In this document: one piece after another, positions 16,032-24,745 of the stretch
Layout of the letters: every line of letters starts with the position of its first letter
Position numbering within the stretch: the first letter of the stretch is position 1
Source of the DNA: Amycolatopsis mediterranei
Lineage (GTDB): Bacteria; Actinomycetota; Actinomycetes; Mycobacteriales; Pseudonocardiaceae
NCBI RefSeq assembly: GCF_026017845.1
Contig: NZ_CP100416.1
Span: 8,547,416-8,611,415 of the forward strand
Direction: 5' to 3'
Length of the DNA: 64,000 nucleotides
Program-made: the position numbers and the translations under genes
Notes under the pieces: generated by a model
The model's database searches: none
What the model was told of the DNA's origin: nothing
The model's input: only the letters and a program-made list of their open reading frames with translations

Positions 16032-17054
16032 ATGCAGTACCGCACCTTGGGCCGGACCGGCGTCCAAGTCAGCACCCTCGCGCTCGGCGCGATGAACTTC
16101 GGCGCCATCGGGCGCGTCCCCCAGGACGAGGCCACCGCCATCGTCGACGCCGCGCTCGAAGCCGGGATCAACCTCGTCGACACCGCCGACATGTACGGCC
16201 AGGGCGAGTCGGAGACGATCGTCGGCCAGGCGATCGCCGGCCGCCGCGACGACCTCGTGCTGGCCACGAAGGCGACCATGCCGATGGGCGAAGAGCGCAA
16301 CCACCGCGGCAACTCGCGCCGCTGGCTGGTCCGCGCGCTCGAGGACAGCCTGCGCCGCCTCGACGTCGACCACGTCGACCTCTACCAGATCCACCGCTGG
16401 GACCCGACCACGAGCGATGAGGAAGCGCTTTCCGCGCTGACCGACCTGCAGCGCGCGGGCAAGATCCGCTACTTCGGCTCGTCGACGTTCCCCGCGTACC
16501 GCATCGTCCAGGCGCAGTGGGCCGCCCGCGAGCACCGCCTCGGCCGGTACGTCACCGAGCAGCCGAGCTACTCGATCCTGCAGCGCGGCATCGAAGCCCA
16601 CGTGCTGCCGGTGACCGAGGAGTACGGGATGGGTGTGCTGGCCTGGAGCCCGCTGGCTTCGGGCTGGCTGTCGGGCGCGGTCCGCGCGGGCCGGGAGATC
16701 ACCACCAGCCGCGCCACGGTCGTGCCGGAGCGCTTCGACCTCGACGTCCCCGCCAACCGGGCCCGGCTCGACGCCGTCGAACAGCTGGCCAAGCTCGCCG
16801 AGCAGGCCGGGCTGACCCTGATCCAGCTCGCGCTCGGCTTCGTCACCGCGCACCCCGGCGTGACGAGCGCGCTCATCGGCCCGCGGACGCTGGACCACCT
16901 GCATTCGCAGCTCGAAGCCGCCGGCACCGTGCTGCCCGCCGACGTCCTCGACGAGATCGACGCGATCGTCGCCCCGGGCACCGACCTCGCCCCGGGCGAG
17001 AAGTTCGACACCCCGCCGGCCCTGCTCGACCCGTCGCTGCGGCGGCGCCGATGA
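16032..17054 (+). CDS. aldo/keto reductase
   Basis: The 340-aa protein is an AKR of the YajO/Gfo-like 'YghZ' type: it starts with YRTLGRTGVQVSTLALGAMN and shows the tetrad residues in LVDTADMYGQGESE (Asp, Tyr), VLATKAT (Lys) and LYQIHRWD (His). It is NADPH-dependent by family. CGGAGG precedes the ATG. It is divergent from a TetR gene and overlaps by ATGA an LLM-class oxidoreductase, so two reductases are made together under TetR control. The substrate is unknown. Confidence 0.92.
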   Translation: MQYRTLGRTGVQVSTLALGAMNFGAIGRVPQDEATAIVDAALEAGINLVDTADMYGQGESETIVGQAIAGRRDDLVLATKATMPMGEERNHRGNSRRWLVRALEDSLRRLDVDHVDLYQIHRWDPTTSDEEALSALTDLQRAGKIRYFGSSTFPAYRIVQAQWAAREHRLGRYVTEQPSYSILQRGIEAHVLPVTEEYGMGVLAWSPLASGWLSGAVRAGREITTSRATVVPERFDLDVPANRARLDAVEQLAKLAEQAGLTLIQLALGFVTAHPGVTSALIGPRTLDHLHSQLEAAGTVLPADVLDEIDAIVAPGTDLAPGEKFDTPPALLDPSLRRRR

Positions 17055-17905
17055 GGTTCGGCATCCTGACCGCACCGATGCAGGTGGGGTACGACGAAAT
17101 CCTGCGCGTCTGGCGCGAAGCCGACACCGTGCCGGAGATCGAGCACGCGTGGCTGTTCGACCACCTGATGCCGATCGCCGGCGACCCGGACGGCCCGATC
17201 TTCGAGGGCTGGACCCTGCTTTCGGCGCTGGCGGCCCAGACGTCACGGCTGCGCATCGGCCTGTTGGTCACCAGCAACCGGTTCCGCCCGCCGGCCATGC
17301 TGGCGAAGATCGCCACGACGGTCGACATCGTCTCCGGCGGCCGCCTCGACTTCGGCATCGGCGTGGGCTCCCGACCGAGCCACCCGCTGGCGCGGCGGGA
17401 GTACGACGCGCACGGCCTGCCGTACCACGACCAGGCGGACGCGGTCGCGGCCCTGGCGGAGGCGTGCACGGTCATCCGTCGCTTGTGGACATCTCCGGAG
17501 CCGTTCGACTTCGCGGGGTCGCACGTCCGGTTGACGGGAGCATTCGGGAATCCCAAGCCGGTGCAGCGCCCGCACCCGCCGATCATGATCGGCGGCCGGG
17601 CGAGCGCCACACTGCGAGTGGTCGCGGAGCACGCGAACCAGTGGAACATCCCGGGCGGCGGCGACATCGCGGATCTGGCGGGCCGCAGCCGCTTGCTGGA
17701 CAAGTACTGCGCGGAGATCGGCCGCGACCCGGCGGAGATCACGCGATCGATCTTCCTACCGGTGGATTACGAGCGCCCGGAGGTAACGCGCGGCAAGATC
17801 GCCGAGGCGGCGGACGCGGGGTTCGGGCACTTCGTGCTCGGGTTGGGGAATCCGTACCCCGAGGGAGTGGCGCAGTGGGTGGCGGATGAGCTGATCCGCC
17901 GGTAG
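17051..17905 (+). CDS. LLM-class F420-dependent oxidoreductase
   Basis: The 284-aa protein has the luciferase-like TIM barrel: start MRFGILTAPMQVGYDEIL, HAWLFDHLMP, RIGLLVTSNRFRPPAMLAK, GRLDFGIGVGSRPSH and PPIMIGGRASAT. Most actinobacterial proteins of this shape use F420 rather than FMN; this is family knowledge. The ATG overlaps the AKR stop (ATGA). It closes the two-gene operon opposite the TetR gene. Confidence 0.9.
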   Translation: MRFGILTAPMQVGYDEILRVWREADTVPEIEHAWLFDHLMPIAGDPDGPIFEGWTLLSALAAQTSRLRIGLLVTSNRFRPPAMLAKIATTVDIVSGGRLDFGIGVGSRPSHPLARREYDAHGLPYHDQADAVAALAEACTVIRRLWTSPEPFDFAGSHVRLTGAFGNPKPVQRPHPPIMIGGRASATLRVVAEHANQWNIPGGGDIADLAGRSRLLDKYCAEIGRDPAEITRSIFLPVDYERPEVTRGKIAEAADAGFGHFVLGLGNPYPEGVAQWVADELIRR

Positions 17906-17962
17906 CGCGGGGTCACCGGGTCTGATGGCCGCGGCCGGGTGCCTGACCCAATCAAGGAGCGG

Positions 17963-18102
17963 GGTGGTCATCCCGTCGCCTGAGGCCGTGAAATCACTTT
18001 GAGCCGGGCCCGCAACACAGAGCGCAAGGCGAGATGCCAGCGCAGGCTTGCGGGCCCCGGCTCAAAGTGATAGGCCTCAATCAGGCGACGGGATGACCAC
18101 CC
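17963..18102. repeat. long imperfect inverted repeat (~52-bp arms)
   Basis: The left arm (17963-18014) begins GGGTGGTCATCCCGTCGCCT and the right arm (18048-18102) ends GGGATGACCACCC; the middle of each arm holds the CACTTTGAGCCGGG/complement segment. Mismatches are few. The loop (18015-18047) holds no ORF. It lies 58 bases after the LLM gene and can terminate it, but the size suggests a non-autonomous mobile element or a remnant. The rest of 17906-18297 holds short GCGGC-rich near-repeats around 18194-18290 and no gene. Confidence 0.8.
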
Positions 18103-18297
18103 AGCGGCCCACCTCGAGAAAGCGAGAGGGCAGCGGGCAGGGCGGCCATCCCAGAGCCTGCCCGTCCGGCGAGGACAGCTTTTGCTTTTGCCGCGGCAGA
18201 AGGCTGCCGGGGGTCTACGGCGTGTGTTCTACCGCGGCGTCGCGGCAGGGCGGGTTCTACGGCCGGTTCTTCCGCGGCGGCGCGGCAGCCGCCGCGG

Positions 18298-18714
18298 TCA
18301 GTCCGAGTTGGCCAAGTGGGCCAAGGCCGACCGCAGCAGCCGCCGGGTCTCGGGCGGCAGCCCCGCCAGCTTGTGCTCCTCCACCTCGTGGATCGCGGCC
18401 CGGACCGCCGCGTGCCGCCGGTTGCCCGCCGGGGTCAGCCTCACCACGCGGGCGCGGCGGTCGGCCGGGTCCGGGTCGCGGGCGACCAGGCCGTCCGCTT
18501 CGAGCGCGTCGAGCAGGGCGATCAAGCGGGTCTTGTCGTAGCGGATCTGCTGGGCCAGCACCAGCTGGCTCGGCGCCGCCCCCGCAGCCAGTGCCGACAG
18601 CACGACGTACTGCCACATCGAGAGGCCGTGCCGCTCCAGCACCGGCCGTTCGGCCTCGGCCAGGCTGCGGCCCGCCCCGGCGCAGAGGGCCCCGAGATCG
18701 TCGTCCTCGTTCAC
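18298..18714 (-). CDS. MarR-family transcriptional regulator
   Basis: The 138-aa protein is a MarR winged helix: MWQYVVLSALAAGAAPSQLV, LAQQIRYDKTRLIALLDALE (recognition helix) and the wing DPADRRARVVRLTPAG. GTG 18714 is the likely start; a longer reading to 18774 would run across the operator. It is divergent from an SRPBCC gene, with a palindrome in the gap. Confidence 0.88.
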   Translation of the reverse strand: MNEDDDLGALCAGAGRSLAEAERPVLERHGLSMWQYVVLSALAAGAAPSQLVLAQQIRYDKTRLIALLDALEADGLVARDPDPADRRARVVRLTPAGNRRHAAVRAAIHEVEEHKLAGLPPETRRLLRSALAHLANSD

Positions 18715-18742
18715 CGGCGGGATTTTACGCGTCGACAAATCG

Positions 18743-18756
18743 TACGCAGGTGCGTA
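18743..18756. promoter_or_regulatory. MarR operator candidate
   Basis: TACGCA-GG-TGCGTA is a perfect inverted repeat in the 53-bp gap between the MarR (18714) and SRPBCC (18768) start codons, centred so that it can block both promoters. Confidence 0.7.
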
Positions 18757-18767
18757 TCGTTTTCCAC

Positions 18768-19178
18768 ATGACACTGACTACACCAGGACGCGCCGAAACC
18801 CGCACCATCTCCGTCGCCGCCCCGCCCGCGCGGGTCCTCGAATACCTCGCCGATCCGCGGCACATCCCCGAGTGGGCACCAAGATTCGCCACCGCCGTCG
18901 ACCACGATCACGACGACATCTGGCGCGTCCAGACCGAAGGCGGCCCACAGCGGGTGGCCGTACGGGTCGCGGCCGATCACGGCGTCGTCGACGTCGTCAG
19001 TGCCGACGCCCCGAACCTCGGCCTGTTCACCCGCGTGGTGCCGAACCTGACCGGCGCTGAGCTGATCTTCAGCCTGTTCTTCCCCGACGGCACCGACCCG
19101 TCGGCGGTCGACGCGCAGATGGTGGTCGTCGGGGAAGAACTGCGGGCCGTGCGCGATCGCGTCGAGTCCGGACGCTAG
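18768..19178 (+). CDS. SRPBCC (START-like) superfamily protein
   Basis: The 136-aa protein fits a polyketide-cyclase/dehydrase-type ligand-binding fold: RTISVAAPPARVLEYLADP, then HIPEWAPRFATAV and a final helix VDAQMVVVGEELRAVRDRVE. It probably binds or shields a hydrophobic small molecule. The start lies 12 bases after the MarR palindrome with no ribosome-binding site, so the mRNA may be leaderless. Its TAG stop shares the sequence CTAG with the stop of the convergent gene. Confidence 0.85.
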   Translation: MTLTTPGRAETRTISVAAPPARVLEYLADPRHIPEWAPRFATAVDHDHDDIWRVQTEGGPQRVAVRVAADHGVVDVVSADAPNLGLFTRVVPNLTGAELIFSLFFPDGTDPSAVDAQMVVVGEELRAVRDRVESGR

Positions 19179-21207
19179 CCCGCCGCGCAGAGAACTCCGT
19201 TGAGGGTGAACGCCGACGGCAGGATGTTCGGCCCGCTGTAGTCGGCCGTGAACCCGACGTCGACGCCCGCCGCCGGTGGGGCCGACGACGAGACCGTGAC
19301 CGTCGTGCCGTTCTGGGCCCAGGTGCCGTTCCAGCCACCCGTGAGCCGCTGGCGCGCGGTCGGCCAGCTGAACGTCAGGGTCCAGTCCCCACCACACCGG
19401 TGGCGGTGACGTGGATTCCGCCGACGAAGCCGCTCGCCCAGTCGTTGGCGTCGGTCATCCGGACCGTGCAGCTGCTCGCCGCCGGCGCACCGGTCGTGAA
19501 CGTCAACGGCGGGGAGGCCGCGGACAGGTTGCCGGCCGTGTCGCGCGCCAGCACGTTGACCGTGTACCGGCTGCCCGGCACGAGGTTCCCGACGTCGAGT
19601 GACGTCCCGGTCGACTCGCCCCACTGTTCACTGGTGGTGCCGACCTGCCGGTAGACCTCGTACTTCGCGATCGGGTGGGCGCCGGGCGCGGCCGCGGGCC
19701 AGCTGATCGCCGCGGTCCGGTCGGTCGCCGTCCCGGTCGGCTGCCCGGGCGTCCCGGGGCCGCCGGCCGCGGCGGCCGCGGGGTGCAGCATCACCGTGGT
19801 GAGCGAATACGGCGGCAGCGTCTGGGAACTGCTCGTGCCGGCGGCCGCGCTCGAGATCGACGTGGAACCGTTGGTGAAGGTGAACACCTGCGGCACGGCC
19901 GCGGCCGGCGTGTAGCCCGCGTAGTCCAGCGTCACCGTCCTGGCCTGGTCGGGGTCCTTGTTGAGCAGCAGCACGGCGAGGTCGCCGTTCGGCCGCCGGA
20001 CGGCGTGCGCGCCGACGAGCGGGTCGTCCGCGGCGGCCCGGACGTACTGGTCACCCGGGCGCGCGAAGGTGCTCAGCATCTTCAAGCCGTAGTAGGGCGC
20101 GAACGGCGTGTTGAGCGCGGGCTCGCAGGAGCCGTCCTCGAGACAGGTCGCGCTGGAGAGCAGGCCGGAGTCGCCGTAGTCCGGATAACCGGCCACAGTG
20201 GACAGTTTCGTCCCGCCGTTGTGCGTGTCCCACCAGTCGACGGTGAACACGCCGTTCTCCAGCAGCGAGCTGTAGGTGTCGGCGGCGAACAGGGCGCCGG
20301 GCTGGGTGTCCATGCCGACCGGGGTGTTCGTTTCGGTCATCGAGATGCCGATCCGGCCGGAGTTCGCGCCCGCGTACCGCGTGATCTGCTCGCGCGCCAG
20401 GTAGATCATGTCGGTGATCTGCTCCGGCTTGGTGAGGGCTTCCGCCGCCGTCGAGCCGCTGGGGTACCAGTGCAGGATGACGAAGTCGATGTGCGGGCCC
20501 GCGATCGACAGCACGGTCTGGTTCCAGGTGGCGGTGTCCCCGGAACCGACGATGCCGTCCGGCCAGTTCGCCGGGGTCGTCAGCACGGCGCCGATCTTGA
20601 CGCCCGGGTCGGCGGCCTTCATCGCGTCGGCGTAGGCGACCACCCCGTTGGCGTAGGCGGTGGGGCTCTTGTCCGCGTGGTTGTCGGCTTCCCAGTTCGC
20701 CCCGTAGTGCCCGTTCCCGTAGAGCTCGTTGCCGATTTCCCAGTACTTGACGCCGTAACCCTTGGTCACGTTGGCGTACCGCACCCAGTCCGCGGCTTCC
20801 TCCGGCGTGCCGGTGCCGTAGTTGGCGATGATGATCGGCTGCGCACCGGCCCGGCGCACCCCGCCCATGAAGGTGTCGAAATCGGTGTTCGGCGCCACGT
20901 ACCCGCCCGGCGCGGTGTTGTCCTTCCAGTGGTAGATGTCGCCGTAGGAACCACCGGGGTAGCGCATCGTGCGGACACCGGCCGCCCCGTACAGGTCGGC
21001 CACCTGACCGGTCCCCAGCTGGCTGTCCCAGACCGCGTGGTTGATGCCGATCCCGGTGTCCGGCACGGTGGCCAGCCCGGCTCGGGCGTTGACGGTGACG
21101 GTCGCCGTGGGCGTGGTCGCCGCCCCGGCGGTACCGGCTGCCGGCACCGCCGCGGCGAGCACGGCGATCACCGGCCACGCTGCCCAGCGCAGACGTCGAG
21201 CTGTCAT
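19175..21207 (-). pseudogene. frameshifted secreted glycoside hydrolase (GH-A barrel, fn3, CBM2)
   Basis: ATG 21207 opens a frame with a signal peptide (cleavage near AGTAGA-A), a GH-A/arabinofuranosidase-like barrel, an fn3 domain (about residues 470-570) and the start of a CBM2 (SSCTVRMTDANDWASGF). The acid/base would be Glu in YWEIGNELYGNG and the nucleophile Glu in ISMTETNTPVG. The frame stops at 19375, but the rest of the CBM2 (DWTLTFSWPTARQR to PSAFTLNGVLC) continues in another frame to TAG at 19175. One missing base in the C-run at 19387-19390 explains this; adding it restores 677 codons. It may be a real mutation or a sequencing error, and the catalytic part is intact either way. Confidence 0.8.
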
Positions 21208-21244
21208 GAAGGTCCATCCTCACTCGTCGGACACGAACGGATGA

Positions 21245-21260
21245 CTGGGAGCGCTTCCAG
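21245..21260. promoter_or_regulatory. CebR/LacI-type operator candidate
   Basis: CTGGGAGCGCTTCCAG is a 16-bp palindrome with one mismatch pair, 38 bases before the start of the glycoside hydrolase. It matches the GGGAGCGCTCCC pattern known for CebR-like cello-oligosaccharide repressors of actinomycetes. Confidence 0.7.
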
Positions 21261-21287
21261 CGAGAGAACCACCGAGGCCGCCCGAAG

Positions 21288-24200
21288 TCAACGGAAGTCG
21301 CGCGAGGGGCCGGTTCGCACCGAAAGATCGAGGTTTTCGATGCGGTCGGCGACGAGCGTGACGACGCCTTCGGCGGCCTGCACCTGCCCGCGCACGAGCA
21401 AGGCGGCGCTCGTGCGGGCGACGAGCCGCTGCCGCTGCCAGAGGCCGGGTGAGACGAGGACGTTGGCCATGCCGGTCTCGTCTTCGAGGTTGAGGAAGGT
21501 GATCCCGCCGGCCGTCGCGGGGCGCTGGCGGTGGGTGACCGCGCCGCCGACCCACACCCGCGTTCCGTCCTCCGTCCGCATGAGCTCCGCGACGGTGATC
21601 GCGCCGCGCCGGTCGAGGAGTTCGCGCAGGTACTCCACCGGGTGGCCGTCCGGGGAGACGCCGGTGGCCCACAGGTCCGCCGCCGTCACCTCCAGGCGCG
21701 TCATCCCCGGCAACGCGGGCGCGTCGAGGCCCGGGGCGAGGCCGGGCAGGTGCCCGGGCCGGGTCGCCGCGGCCGCGCCGGCGGCCCAGAGGTCCTGCCG
21801 CCGGTCGCCGCCGAAGCTACTGAACGCCCCGGCCGTGGCCAGTGCCTCGGCGACGTTCTTCTTCAACGGCACGCGGCTCGTCAGGTCGCCGATGTCCGTG
21901 TACGGACCGTGCGCGTCCCGTTCGGCGACGATGAGATCGGCCACGTCGTCGCCGAGGTGGCGGACCGCGGCGAGGCCGAGCCGGAGCGCGACGCCGCCGG
22001 TGCTCCCGGCGTCCTCCTCGAGGGTGGCGCCGGCGAGGCTCGCGTTGATGTCGGGCTCGCGGATGTGCACGCCGTGGCGGCGGGCGTCGGCGACCAGGGA
22101 CTGCGGGCTGTAGAAGCCCATCGGCTGGGCGCGCAGCAGCCCGGCGCAGAACGCGGCCGGGTAGTAGCGCTTGAACCACGCGGACGCGTACACCAGCAGC
22201 GCGAAGGACATCGAGTGCGCTTCGGGGAAGCCGTACCCGGAGAAGGCGTGGATCTGCTCGAAGATCCGGGTCGCCAGTTCCCGGTCGAGGCCGTTCGCGG
22301 CGCAGCCGGCGAAGAACCGCGCCATCAAGGCTCGCATCTTCGCGCTCGACCGCTTCGCGCCCATCGCCCGCCGCAGCTGGTCGGCCTCGGCGGCGGTGAA
22401 CGAGGCGACGTCGACCGCCATCTGCATCACCTGCTCCTGGAACAGCGGCACCCCGAGGGTGCGGTCCAGGGACGCGGCCAGCAGCGGGTGCGCGTGTTCC
22501 CATTCTTCGTCACCGCGGCGACGGCGGATGTAGGGGTGCACCGAGCCGCCCTGGATCGGGCCGGGCCGGATGAGCGCTACTTCGACGACGAGGTCGTAGA
22601 ACTTCCGCGGCCGCAACCGCGGCAGGGTGGCCAGCTGGGCGCGAGATTCCACCTGGAACACGCCGACCGCGTCCGCCGCGCAGAGCATGTCGTACACCGC
22701 CGGGTCGGCGAGGTCGAGCTTGCCGATGTCCACAGTGGATCCATGGTGTTCGGCGACGAGGTCGATCATGTGGTGCAGCGCCGAAAGCATGCCGAGGCCG
22801 AGCAGGTCGAACTTGACCAGCCCGACGGCGGCGCAGTCGTCCTTGTCCCACTGCAGGACGCTGCGGTCCTTCATGGTCGCCCACTCGACCGGGACCACTT
22901 CGGACACCGGCTGCTTCGAAAGCACCATGCCGCCGGAGTGGATGCCGAGGTGGCGCGGGAAGTCCTCGATCCGCGCCGCGAGGTCGAGGACGTCGTCCGG
23001 GATCGCCCCCGTCGCCTGCTGCTTCGTGGCGGCGACCCCGCCCCAGCGATCGACGAGCTTGCCGTAGGCGTCCTGCTGCCCGGGGCTGTGGCCGAGTGCC
23101 TTCGCGGCGTCGCGGATCGCTGAGGGCGCGCGGTAGGTGATGACGTTGGCGACCTGCGCGGCGTGGAACCGGCCGTGCTTTTCGTAGACGTACTGGATGG
23201 CTTCCTCGCGGCGGCCGGACTCGATGTCGACGTCGATGTCCGGCGGCCCGTCCCGCTCCGGCGCGAGGAACCGCTCGAACAGCAGGTTCCACTTGACCGG
23301 ATCGGCGTGGCAGATCTCCAGCGCGTAGCAGACCGCGGAGTTCGCCGCGGATCCGCGGCCCTGGCACAGGATGCCGGCTTCCCGGCAGAACCGGACGATG
23401 TCCCAGACGACCAGGAAGTAGCCGGGGAAACCGAGCTTTTCGATGACGGCGAGTTCGTGGTCGAGCTGGGCGTAGGCCTTCGGGTGCTCGTCCCGCGGCC
23501 CGTAGCGCTTCGCCGCGCCCTGCCGGGTCAGCTCGATCAGGAACGACATCTCGTCGTGCCCGGCCGGGACGGGGAACGGCGGCAGGTCCGGCGCGACGAG
23601 GTTGAGGTCGAACGCCACTTCGACGCCCAGGACGGCGGCCCGGCCGACCGCGCCCGGGTACCGGCGCTCGAAGCGGCGCCGCTGCTCCATCCCGGACCGC
23701 AGGAACGCCTGCCCCGACGGCGGCCGCCACCCTTCGAGGTCCTCGGCCGACCGCCGCGCCCGGACCGCGGCCACCGCGTCCGCCACGACGGCGTCTTCGG
23801 GACGGGCGTAGTGCACGTTGCCGGACACGACCGTCGGCAGCCGGAGGTCCTTGGCCAGCGCGGCGAGGAGGTCGTTGGCGGCGTCGTCCCGCGGCAGCCG
23901 GTGGTCGATCAGCTCGACGGCGACGTGCGACCGCCCGAACCGGTCCACGAGCCGCGCCAGTTCGGCGCGCGCGGCGGCCGGGCCGCGTTCGGCCAGTGCC
24001 CGGCGGACGGCGCCCTTGCGGCAGCCGGTGAGCACGACGACGTGTCCGGCGAGCTCCTCGGCCAGCTCGTCGAAGTCGTAGACCGGGCGCCCCTTCTCCC
24101 CGCCGGCGAGCTGGGCGCGGGAGATGACGCGGCACAGCCGGTGGTAGCCGGTCTGCTGCCGGGCGATCACGAGCAGGTGCGACCCGGCCGGATCGGGCGC

Positions 24201-24617
24201 CCCGGCCTGCGGCGCGGGCAGCCCGAGGGACAGTTCCGCCCCGAACCCGACCCGCACCCCCAGCTCCCGGGCGGCGTCGTTGAACCGCACGGCACCGTAC
24301 ATGCCGTCGTGGTCGGTGAGGACGAGCGCATCGAGCTCGAGCCGGGCGGCCTCCTCGACGAGGGTCTCGGGGTGCGAAGCGCCGTCGAGGAAACTGAAGT
24401 TGGAGTGGACGTGCAGCTCGGCGTAGGGCGCCCGGATCCGGTCGCCGCCGTCGTCCCGCCCGCGCCGGTTCCGCAGATCGAGCGGCGCACCGGCATACCC
24501 TTCGCGCTTGCGCGACCACGCCGGGGCGTCGTTGCCGTCCCCGGGAACGGGCGGCCGCCCGGAGGCGATCCGCTCCACTTCGGACCACGGCACGCGCGGA
24601 TTGTTGAACGCCAACAC
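21288..24617 (-). CDS. dnaE2: error-prone DNA polymerase DnaE2 (ImuC)
   Basis: The 1109-aa protein is a full-length DnaE2: PHP domain (AELHVHSNFSFLDGASHPE near residue 67), polymerase core with the catalytic acidic motif PPDIDVDIESGRREE, a helix-hairpin-helix segment, and a C-terminal OB fold (GGAVTHRQRPATAGG, FLNLEDETGMANVLV). With ImuA' and ImuB it performs SOS mutagenic translesion synthesis. GTG 24617 follows GGTGGGAG. A LexA-type box lies 44 bases upstream. Its partners are encoded 5 kb away on the same strand rather than adjacent. Confidence 0.96.
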   Translation of the reverse strand: MLAFNNPRVPWSEVERIASGRPPVPGDGNDAPAWSRKREGYAGAPLDLRNRRGRDDGGDRIRAPYAELHVHSNFSFLDGASHPETLVEEAARLELDALVLTDHDGMYGAVRFNDAARELGVRVGFGAELSLGLPAPQAGAPDPAGSHLLVIARQQTGYHRLCRVISRAQLAGGEKGRPVYDFDELAEELAGHVVVLTGCRKGAVRRALAERGPAAARAELARLVDRFGRSHVAVELIDHRLPRDDAANDLLAALAKDLRLPTVVSGNVHYARPEDAVVADAVAAVRARRSAEDLEGWRPPSGQAFLRSGMEQRRRFERRYPGAVGRAAVLGVEVAFDLNLVAPDLPPFPVPAGHDEMSFLIELTRQGAAKRYGPRDEHPKAYAQLDHELAVIEKLGFPGYFLVVWDIVRFCREAGILCQGRGSAANSAVCYALEICHADPVKWNLLFERFLAPERDGPPDIDVDIESGRREEAIQYVYEKHGRFHAAQVANVITYRAPSAIRDAAKALGHSPGQQDAYGKLVDRWGGVAATKQQATGAIPDDVLDLAARIEDFPRHLGIHSGGMVLSKQPVSEVVPVEWATMKDRSVLQWDKDDCAAVGLVKFDLLGLGMLSALHHMIDLVAEHHGSTVDIGKLDLADPAVYDMLCAADAVGVFQVESRAQLATLPRLRPRKFYDLVVEVALIRPGPIQGGSVHPYIRRRRGDEEWEHAHPLLAASLDRTLGVPLFQEQVMQMAVDVASFTAAEADQLRRAMGAKRSSAKMRALMARFFAGCAANGLDRELATRIFEQIHAFSGYGFPEAHSMSFALLVYASAWFKRYYPAAFCAGLLRAQPMGFYSPQSLVADARRHGVHIREPDINASLAGATLEEDAGSTGGVALRLGLAAVRHLGDDVADLIVAERDAHGPYTDIGDLTSRVPLKKNVAEALATAGAFSSFGGDRRQDLWAAGAAAATRPGHLPGLAPGLDAPALPGMTRLEVTAADLWATGVSPDGHPVEYLRELLDRRGAITVAELMRTEDGTRVWVGGAVTHRQRPATAGGITFLNLEDETGMANVLVSPGLWQRQRLVARTSAALLVRGQVQAAEGVVTLVADRIENLDLSVRTGPSRDFR

Positions 24618-24660
24618 CAGCTCCCACCACGTTCGCTGTGGGGAAGCCAGCGACTACTGT

Positions 24661-24676
24661 TCGAACACACGATCGA
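24661..24676 (-). promoter_or_regulatory. LexA (SOS) box upstream of dnaE2
   Basis: On the minus strand this reads TCGATCGTGTGTTCGA, which matches the actinobacterial SOS box TCGAAC-N4-GTTCGA with one mismatch. The distance to the dnaE2 start is 44 bases. Confidence 0.8.
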
Positions 24677-24745
24677 CTACTGTGGACCGATCCTGCGACG
24701 CACACGCGTCCGGTGTCAACCGTGACCGGCCACAAGCGACAGTCG

